A stretch of DNA of 64,000 nt from Actinospica robiniae DSM 44927 (GTDB lineage Bacteria > Actinomycetota > Actinomycetes > Streptomycetales > Catenulisporaceae): the NCBI RefSeq assembly GCF_000504285.1, contig NZ_KI632511.1, positions 8,600,154-8,664,153 of the forward strand, given 5' to 3'. The notes beneath the pieces are model-generated. The model searched no databases, had not been told where the DNA came from, and saw nothing but the letters and a program-made list of their open reading frames with translations. Shown in pieces: positions 58,217-64,000 of the stretch. The translations under genes and the position numbers were made by a program. Numbering within the stretch: the stretch's first letter is position 1; each line of letters starts with the position of its first letter.

Positions 58217-60117
58217 AGGAGGTCGCCTTCGGGATCGTCGAGGTGGGCGAAGTCGGTGAGCTGCCTGTCGGGCTTGAGGTACGAATGAGCATCTGGGCGC
58301 GGTGGGGTGTAGCCGTTGTCGTCGGGTTCGGTGAAGTAGCCCTCGTCCTGTTCGCTGACCTCGCCGGGGCTGGTGGAGGCGAGGTGGTGTTCGAAGTCGG
58401 AGGCGATGACCTGGAAGGCGACGCGGGCGTTGCCGGCGGCTAGGAGACCTAGGCCGGGGCCGGCGGAGGAGATCAGGGCTGCCTCGCCTTCGGACAGGCG
58501 GAACGCGCGCACCACCGCGTCCAGGGCCTGGGGTGCCTGGCAGAACAGGACCTGGGTCGCCGCGTTCGCCACGATCGCGGCCCCGAGTTCGGAGGCGAGC
58601 AGGTCGGCGATGTCCTGGGTGGTCACCGCGAGCCCGGCCCAGCGCTTGCGTGCGGCTTTCGCCATGCGCAGCAGGAACTTCGCTCCCTCCGGATCGCGCA
58701 TCAACAGCCACGCCTCGTCGACCACCACGAGCCGGCGCCGCGTGTGAGCGGAGGTGACCTGCCGCCAGATCGCGTCGAGCACGAGCAGCGTGCCGACGGT
58801 GCGCAGTTCGTCCGGCAGTTCCCGCAGGGAGAAGACCACCAGGTGTCCGGCCGGATGGGTGGTGGTGGGCCCGTCGAACAGCCCGGCCCACGAGCCGCGG
58901 GTGAACGGCTCGAGCTGCCCGGCCAGCTCCAGCGCCGTCTCGTTGCCCTCGGTCAGGGCGTCGACCAGGTCGGCGAGCACCGGTGCGGGACGCGCCCAGC
59001 TGCGCGGGTCGGAGGTGATCCCGCGCGCCTTGTAGGCGGCGAGGATCGCCTTGTCCAACCCCGCGCGCTCGGCCGCGGTGAGAGTGCGCGCGAGGAGCAC
59101 CTGGATGAAGGTGTGGATGAACAGGGCCCTGCGAAACAGGGCGTTCGAGCCCGGGGTGTCCTCGCTCCCGGTGTGCTGGGGCAAGTCGAAGGGGTTGAGC
59201 CGAACGCCGTCGGCTCCAAGGCTGAGCACGCTGCCGCCGACCGCGTGCGCGAGCCTCGTGTATTCGTGCTCGGGGTCGATCACGAACACCTGCACGCCCT
59301 GGTAGAGGTTCCTGAGCACCTCGCATTTGGTGAAGTAGGACTTGCCGGAGCCGGAGCGGGCGAGCACGACGGAGTTGTGGTTGTCCTGCGTCCACCGGTC
59401 CCACAGCACCAGCCCGGCCGACGCCGCGTTCGCCCCGTACAAGATCCCTGAGCTCGGGGTGGTCTCGGCCGGGTCGGCCGGTGCGAGATCCGGACTGGTG
59501 AAAGGGAACGCGGCGGCGAGCGCGGCGGTGTCGAAGGTGCGCGTGGCACCGATCGCGTCGATCCCGAGCGGCAGACACGTGCTCCAGCCCTCGAGCGACC
59601 GGTAGGTCGTCGGAGCCGTGGTCACCAGAAGGGAGGAGGCCAGAGACCTCACCGCGGCGACCTCCCGCTCGAGCGCGGGCTCGGTCTCGGCGTAGACGGT
59701 CAGGTAGAGCCCGACCCGGAACAGCTTGCCCTCGCCGCGGGCGAGCCGGTAGGCGAGGTCGGCCGCGTCCTGGGCGGCGGCTTCGGCTTCGGGGTCGATG
59801 AGCCGGCCGTGCTCGTAGTCCGAGCGGCGGTTTGACTCCATCCGCGCCCGCTGACGCCGCAGCTTCGTCGCCGCGGTGCTCGGGTCGATCGGGGTGATGT
59901 GCAGCGAGACGTCCAACCGGCCCGGGTAGGTCAGCAGCGGCTCGAGCCATCCGGCGTGCACCTCCGCCGGGTAGCCGGTCACCGTCAGCGACGCGCAGAA
60001 CGAGCCGCCGACCTCCAGATGCCGCGGGGCCACCCGCACCGCCGCGGGGCCCGGGACCGGGGAGAGGTCTGACGCGGCCTCGTGTGCCGCGCGCCGCTCG
60101 CGCTTGGTCGGCTTCAT
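58213..60117 (-). CDS. VirB4-like conjugation ATPase
   Basis: 634 residues. Walker A VVLARSGSGKSYFTKCEVL (about 255-270), VQVFVIDPEHEYTRLAHAVG (typical VirB4/TraC), Walker B RLVVVDEAWLLMRDPEGAKF and LAVTTQDIADLLASELGAAI are visible; the N-terminal part carries the PGRLDVSLHITPIDPSTAAT region of the family. It powers pilus and channel assembly at the inner face of the membrane. ATG 60117 overlaps the upstream stop (ATGA). Confidence 0.9.
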   Translation of the reverse strand: MKPTKRERRAAHEAASDLSPVPGPAAVRVAPRHLEVGGSFCASLTVTGYPAEVHAGWLEPLLTYPGRLDVSLHITPIDPSTAATKLRRQRARMESNRRSDYEHGRLIDPEAEAAAQDAADLAYRLARGEGKLFRVGLYLTVYAETEPALEREVAAVRSLASSLLVTTAPTTYRSLEGWSTCLPLGIDAIGATRTFDTAALAAAFPFTSPDLAPADPAETTPSSGILYGANAASAGLVLWDRWTQDNHNSVVLARSGSGKSYFTKCEVLRNLYQGVQVFVIDPEHEYTRLAHAVGGSVLSLGADGVRLNPFDLPQHTGSEDTPGSNALFRRALFIHTFIQVLLARTLTAAERAGLDKAILAAYKARGITSDPRSWARPAPVLADLVDALTEGNETALELAGQLEPFTRGSWAGLFDGPTTTHPAGHLVVFSLRELPDELRTVGTLLVLDAIWRQVTSAHTRRRLVVVDEAWLLMRDPEGAKFLLRMAKAARKRWAGLAVTTQDIADLLASELGAAIVANAATQVLFCQAPQALDAVVRAFRLSEGEAALISSAGPGLGLLAAGNARVAFQVIASDFEHHLASTSPGEVSEQDEGYFTEPDDNGYTPPRPDAHSYLKPDRQLTDFAHLDDPEGDLL

Positions 60118-61022
60118 TGCGCGCCTCCGTGGTTCTCGTTCGCGATCGCATCGGCCAGCAGCCCGTACGCGCCGGCGGGGGTGAAGGGCACGACGGCCAC
60201 CTGCGCGCCGGCGAGCACCGCGCCGGCTTCGGCGTGCCGGCGCGCAAGGCGCAGGCCCGCGTCGGAGGCCGCTGCCGCCTGCGGTTCGCGGGCGACGAGC
60301 AGGACCTGTCGGCCCAGGAGTTGCTGGTGGCGCGAGAGGTCGGCGAGGAACGCGGCGTGGTCGCGGCAGGCGTCCTCGAGCTGAGGGTGCGGCAGTGCCC
60401 CGGCGACGCCCTCGAGCTCGGACACGAGTGCGGACAGGTCCATGCGGCGGGTGCGCACCAGGATCTGGGTCGGACCGGACAGGGAGTTGAGGAACCGGCC
60501 GAACCCCTGTACCAGGGCGTTCTGCTCGCCCCCGGTGCGCAGGGCGAAGTTCACGGTTGTGCAGGCGGCGATCTGGGCGTAGCCGTGCTCGCGCACGTCG
60601 AGCACGCCGGCGCCGTCGACGCCGGCGGCCGGGAGTACCAGCGGCGAAGGCCGGGGTCCGGCGGCGTTGCGCCAGGCTTTCGGAAGGATCGAGGGCATGG
60701 GCGGGATCCCTTCGGGGGCGTGGACCATCAGCCGGGGGCGGCGGGCGTGGCGCAGCGCGGCGAGCAGGAACCGGTCGGCGCTGATCCCGTCGCGGGTGCC
60801 GAGCGCGATCCCGGCGGCCACTGTCAGTGCCAGCACCAGCGGGGCGAGCAGGATGGTCGCGGGCAGGTGCGGGGCAGCGCGGTGGACGGCGGTGAAGATC
60901 AGCCAGCATCCGCCGCCGGTCCCGGCGATGATCGCGACCTGGCGGAAGGTGAGCCGGGCGACCACGGCGTCGGGCCGGTCGATGTCCGCGGGGATGCGCG
61001 CGGAGTAGTACTCCTCAGACAC
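60114..61022 (-). CDS. PrgI-like membrane protein of the conjugation apparatus
   Basis: 302 residues. YSARIPADIDRPDAVVARL at the start and two helices (QVAIIAGTGGGCWLIF, TILLAPLVLALTVAAGIALG) followed by RDGISADRFLLAALRHARRP match the PrgI/SCO6880-like T4SS component; a soluble C-terminal domain (LARRHAEAGAVLAGAQVAV) is less typical. In Gram-positive systems PrgI partners VirB4. GTG 61022 overlaps the upstream small gene. Confidence 0.8.
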   Translation of the reverse strand: MSEEYYSARIPADIDRPDAVVARLTFRQVAIIAGTGGGCWLIFTAVHRAAPHLPATILLAPLVLALTVAAGIALGTRDGISADRFLLAALRHARRPRLMVHAPEGIPPMPSILPKAWRNAAGPRPSPLVLPAAGVDGAGVLDVREHGYAQIAACTTVNFALRTGGEQNALVQGFGRFLNSLSGPTQILVRTRRMDLSALVSELEGVAGALPHPQLEDACRDHAAFLADLSRHQQLLGRQVLLVAREPQAAAASDAGLRLARRHAEAGAVLAGAQVAVVPFTPAGAYGLLADAIANENHGGAQ

Positions 61023-61221
61023 GCCAGCCCCCGCCCAGGTGCTCGCCCTCGCGGCGGCGTGCCTCGAGCGCGATCTGCCGGGCCGGGCGGCTGGCCGACT
61101 CCCGTGCGGCGATGCGCCGGGCCTTGAGGCGCCGCGCGATCTTCACCGCGAACGCGGGGGCGCGCCAACCGCTTCGGCGGTGGCGACCGGTGGGACGGAA
61201 GAACGACTTCTTCTTGCTCAC
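61015..61221 (-). CDS. Small basic protein of the conjugation operon
   Basis: 68 residues, Arg/Lys-rich (MSKKKSFFRPTGRHRRSGWR, FAVKIARRLKARRIAARES). It overlaps the genes on both sides. No family is recognised; a nucleic-acid-binding or membrane-surface role is possible. Confidence 0.65.
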   Translation of the reverse strand: MSKKKSFFRPTGRHRRSGWRAPAFAVKIARRLKARRIAARESASRPARQIALEARRREGEHLGGGWRV

Positions 61222-63305
61222 GTTGTGCTGTTCCTTGCGGGTCTCGGGACGGTGCGGGACGAGGAGAGCGGGGCAGGGCGCGGTGCCGCGGACGGCGTGG
61301 TCCTGGCGGCGGGCGATACGGCGGGCGTCGGAGTCGGCGCCTGCCGTGCCGGTACGGCGCGCGGAGTACCGATCCGGCCAGGGGCGGGCGACGCCGCGGT
61401 TGCCGGCCCGGGCATCGTGCCGGTGACGCCGCCAACGGCTGGAGTGGGCCGACGGGCCGGGGGTGGAGCGGGCGTGCCCGCCGCGGTCACCGCCGGACCC
61501 GGCGGTCCTGCTGCTGCCGACCTGGACGGTGTGGTCGGGGGTGGGGGCGGGTTCATGCGTGTGGGGCTGCGCGGGAACAGTCCCTCCTGCCGGAAGCGCG
61601 GACCTGCCCCGGCGGCCGGGGACTCGCGGACGGCGGCGGCGTTGCGGGCCACGCGGCGTTGAGCCTCGCGTTCCTCGAGCCAGGTGCCGGGTTGCTCCGG
61701 GCGGCTCATGGCGTTGCGGGCGAGACGGGCGTCGCGCGCGGTGGCCCGCGCCTCGAGCTGCTTGCGCCCGCCGTCGGGAATCGGAATCGGCATCTGATGG
61801 CGGGTCGGGCCGGACGGCGGCCGTTCAGGCGCGCACTCGCGTGACGGACTCGGCGAGGGGACGGCCTCGACGGCTAGGCGCGGGCCCTGCCCGACGGCAG
61901 CGCTGCGCACGCCCGCACCCGTGCGGCGTCGGCGCGCTGCGGGCGTCGAGGTCGGGCTCGCGGCGGCGGTGCCCCAGCCCGTGCTGCTCGGCGCGGGCTT
62001 CGGGCCCGTGCCGCCCGGTCCCGGCCCACGGGGTGCGGAGGCTCGCGGACGGTTCGGGCCGCCGCCGGGCCTGCGGCGGATCGGCAGGCCGCCGGGGCCT
62101 TTCTGCATGCCGAGCACGCCGAGGGTCTTGTACGCGATCACGGCCTTGGCCATCGACCAGATCCGCGACCCGCCGCCGCCCATCATCGTGCGCGAGACCC
62201 AGAACGGGATCTTGATCAGGATCCAGCACACCGCGATGAACACGAGCGGGTCGACCCAGGCGTTGTTGTTCGGCAGCCCGAGCAGGCTCACGTTCGCGTT
62301 CGGGTCGAGCATCACCTGAAGCGCGACGATGAACGCCAACGTCTGCCCGAGCTGGATCAGCAGGCACCCGGTCATCGCCCGCCACCACATCCGCGCGAAC
62401 CCGTCCGCGCCCGGTACGGCGTGCATCGAGAGGGCGAGGGGAGCTGAGACGGCGAGGACCACGGTGAGCGCGACCCGCACGATGTAGGTCAGCAGGATCG
62501 CGGCCAGCATCACCACCCCGCCGAGCAACAGCAGCACCAGGAAGATCCCGCCGCCCCCGACCGCCTCGGTCGACAGCTGATGCCCGAGCGCCGCCCCGGC
62601 GCTCGCCGGACTGACCGTGCTCCCCAGGATCGCGCCCGCGACCGCGTTCGCCAGGCGGATCATCAACGCGATAAGCCCCAGCGAGGCGTTACCCGCGATC
62701 ATCCCGACGGCCAGGCGCGGGATGACCTCCTTCGCGGAGAAGCGGGACTGCACCGTGCCGTGCGTGGTCACGATGACCGCGCCGGCCAGCACGAGCAGGA
62801 TGTAGAGCGCGTTGGCCAACAGCGCCATCTGCGTCCAGATCCGGGTGACCCCCGACATCACGGTGACGTCCGGGGTGCCGAGCAGGGTCGCGCCGAGTAG
62901 GTTCAGCATCGGGGTCAGGGCGCTGGTGACCATGGAGGCGAACCAGTCGTTGATCGCCTTGTTGATCTGCCCCGGGATGTCGTACCAGGACGGGTCGCTC
63001 CCACCCCCGGTGGTCGGGTCGGAGGTGGTGACCGGGGTCGGTGCGGTCGGTGCGTTAGTGGGCGCTCCGGGCCCCAGCCCGATCCCCGGGTCCGAGGATT
63101 GTGGCGACGGGCTGGGGGCGGGGTCGGCGAGCACAACCCGGCCGTCGGCGGAGGCCGGCTGCTGCGCGCCGGCCGCGTTGGCCGCTGGCGCGGCCAGCAC
63201 GGCCGCGAGCACGGCTAGCGCGATGGCCGTAGCGATCCGGACCGGGCTCCGGGCCGTGCGCCCGCCGCGGGGCGGGCGCACGGCCGTGTCCGTGAGGGCG
63301 GCCAT
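61218..63305 (-). CDS. TrbL/VirB6-like channel protein
   Basis: 695 residues. A signal-like helix (residues 23-45), a Pro/Ser/Thr-rich stretch, then at least six membrane helices between about 115 and 370 (for example MALLANALYILLVLAGAVIV, RVALTVVLAVSAPLALSM, LIQLGQTLAFIVALQVML) and a 300-residue disordered Pro/Arg/Ala-rich cytoplasmic tail. This is the organisation of actinobacterial TrbL/VirB6-type conjugation proteins. ATG 63305 lies just after the pilin stop. The tail length is unusually large. Confidence 0.82.
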   Translation of the reverse strand: MAALTDTAVRPPRGGRTARSPVRIATAIALAVLAAVLAAPAANAAGAQQPASADGRVVLADPAPSPSPQSSDPGIGLGPGAPTNAPTAPTPVTTSDPTTGGGSDPSWYDIPGQINKAINDWFASMVTSALTPMLNLLGATLLGTPDVTVMSGVTRIWTQMALLANALYILLVLAGAVIVTTHGTVQSRFSAKEVIPRLAVGMIAGNASLGLIALMIRLANAVAGAILGSTVSPASAGAALGHQLSTEAVGGGGIFLVLLLLGGVVMLAAILLTYIVRVALTVVLAVSAPLALSMHAVPGADGFARMWWRAMTGCLLIQLGQTLAFIVALQVMLDPNANVSLLGLPNNNAWVDPLVFIAVCWILIKIPFWVSRTMMGGGGSRIWSMAKAVIAYKTLGVLGMQKGPGGLPIRRRPGGGPNRPRASAPRGPGPGGTGPKPAPSSTGWGTAAASPTSTPAARRRRTGAGVRSAAVGQGPRLAVEAVPSPSPSRECAPERPPSGPTRHQMPIPIPDGGRKQLEARATARDARLARNAMSRPEQPGTWLEEREAQRRVARNAAAVRESPAAGAGPRFRQEGLFPRSPTRMNPPPPPTTPSRSAAAGPPGPAVTAAGTPAPPPARRPTPAVGGVTGTMPGPATAASPAPGRIGTPRAVPARQAPTPTPAVSPAARTTPSAAPRPAPLSSSRTVPRPARNSTT

Positions 63306-63307
63306 GG

Positions 63308-63652
63308 TCAGCCGCCGACGATGGACTTGAGGATGGTGATCACGACGGGGGCGAGGATGGCGAGGCAGTAGCCCATGGCCGCGGACTTGAACGCGGACTT
63401 GGCCTTCTCGACCTCGCCGGGGTTGCCGCCCGAGATCACGTAGCGGACGCCGCCGATGACCAGGAACAGGGTGGCAAGCCCGGCGAGGATCCCGACCAGC
63501 CAGGTCTGCAGGTTCGAGATCACGGTGGGGATGTCGTCGGCCGCCAGCGCCGGGCTCGCGGTACCGAGGGTCGCAAGCAGCGCGGTGACGCTTGCGCCGA
63601 CCGCCGCCCGGGCCAGGGCGTGCCGGGATATCCGAGGGTTGGTGGTGCTCAA
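63308..63652 (-). CDS. VirB2/TrbC-like pilin
   Basis: 114 residues. A signal peptide (ALARAAVGASVTALLATLGT, cleavage near PALA-AD) is followed by two hydrophobic segments separated by VISGGNPGEVEKAKSAFKSA, the VirB2/TrbC pattern. The TTG at 63652 gives a normal signal peptide; longer frames to 63880 have no known pilin analogue. It would form the conjugative channel or pilus. Confidence 0.72.
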   Translation of the reverse strand: MSTTNPRISRHALARAAVGASVTALLATLGTASPALAADDIPTVISNLQTWLVGILAGLATLFLVIGGVRYVISGGNPGEVEKAKSAFKSAAMGYCLAILAPVVITILKSIVGG

Positions 63653-63932
63653 GACGGATGCTCGTTTCGGTGGTGCGGATGGGGGTGTTGCCGCGATGCG
63701 CGGCGAGGAAGCTCGGCCGGGCGCGCACGACACCTGCTCCTTTCGAAAAGGGGGCGGTGTCGGAGGTGGTGGAGGGGTCAGCGCCACGCGGCGAGCTGAC
63801 CCGGCCGGGGCCGGTCCCGGGGCCGCCCCGATTCGGGCGGGCGCGGTGCGCGGCACTACAGAAATGGCCGGGAGGGCCATTGTTTCTCGGACGACTTTCT
63901 GACGCTGCCTCAGGGCGGCAGTCCGCCGCCGG

Positions 63933-64000
63933 TCACATCGCGTCGAGGTCGCCGTCGGCGATGGCCGCGGCGAGCTTGTGCCCGGCCGCGAGCCGACGCC
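63933..64000 (-). CDS. 3' end of an upstream conjugation-operon gene, partial
   Basis: Only the last 21 codons lie in the window, ending RLAAGHKLAAAIADGDLDAM and a TGA at 63933. The helical, acidic end is protein-like. The gene continues beyond the window edge and cannot be identified. Confidence 0.45.
   Translation of the reverse strand, partial: RRLAAGHKLAAAIADGDLDAM

Noticed and set aside
58217-60247. Extension of the coupling ATPase frame to a 1509-residue protein
   Set aside because: The extra 676 codons are the shadow of the VirB4-like gene, which carries the real motifs in another frame.
4200-64000. tRNA gene or att site that would mark the end of an integrated element
   Set aside because: No tRNA-like TpsiC arm with acceptor pairing and no long direct repeat pair flanking the array and conjugation operon were found by eye.

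Overview
The window is very GC-rich DNA with GTG and TTG starts, dense NTGA gene overlaps and families typical of filamentous Actinomycetota (DUF317-like proteins, a LysM/BTAD regulator fused to a Tad operon, FHA-winged-helix and HTH-NTPase-TPR proteins). The order is probably Streptomycetales, Catenulisporales or a relative; genus cannot be read from the sequence. No rRNA, tRNA or CRISPR array was seen.

Layout. 0-4.1 kb: the 3' part of an ABC exporter, a Nudix hydrolase, a PP2C-like phosphatase and two decayed genes (a SUKH-like immunity gene and a gene split over three frames). 4.2-17 kb: a complete Tad/Flp pilus locus (prepilin peptidase on the minus strand; lipoprotein, secreted PKD-like protein, CpaB, TadZ/CpaE, TadA, TadB, TadC, Flp pilin, two TadE-like and one TadG-like pseudopilin, and a 1093-residue membrane LysM-BTAD protein on the plus strand). 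17.5-25.5 kb: phosphomannomutase, an aminoglycoside-phosphotransferase-fold protein, HIT protein, a double winged-helix protein, a frameshifted conserved gene, and a seryl-tRNA synthetase preceded by what looks like a T-box riboswitch with a UCC specifier.

25.9-47.3 kb: about 30 mostly small genes, all on the minus strand and often overlapping, starting below a repeat-rich non-coding region (47.3-48.9 kb) and ending at two strong tandem hairpins (25.6-25.7 kb). It contains a MoxR-type AAA ATPase next to a VWA protein that also carries an HEAAH motif, an RHH-RAMA protein, DUF317-like proteins, and at least four families of paralogues expanded inside the array. A 323-bp MITE-like element interrupts one of its genes. 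This array is the least explained part of the window.

48.9-53.4 kb: an HTH-NTPase protein with 18 near-identical 32-residue repeats, a small two-helix membrane protein and an FHA-winged-helix protein. 53.6-64 kb: a minus-strand conjugation operon (VirB2-like pilin, VirB6/TrbL-like channel, PrgI-like protein, VirB4-like ATPase, VirD4-like coupling ATPase, replication-relaxation protein, NlpC/P60 cell-wall hydrolase). Together, array and conjugation operon suggest an integrative conjugative element or integrated plasmid, but no intact integrase, relaxase or replication initiator lies in the window, so its borders are not defined here.
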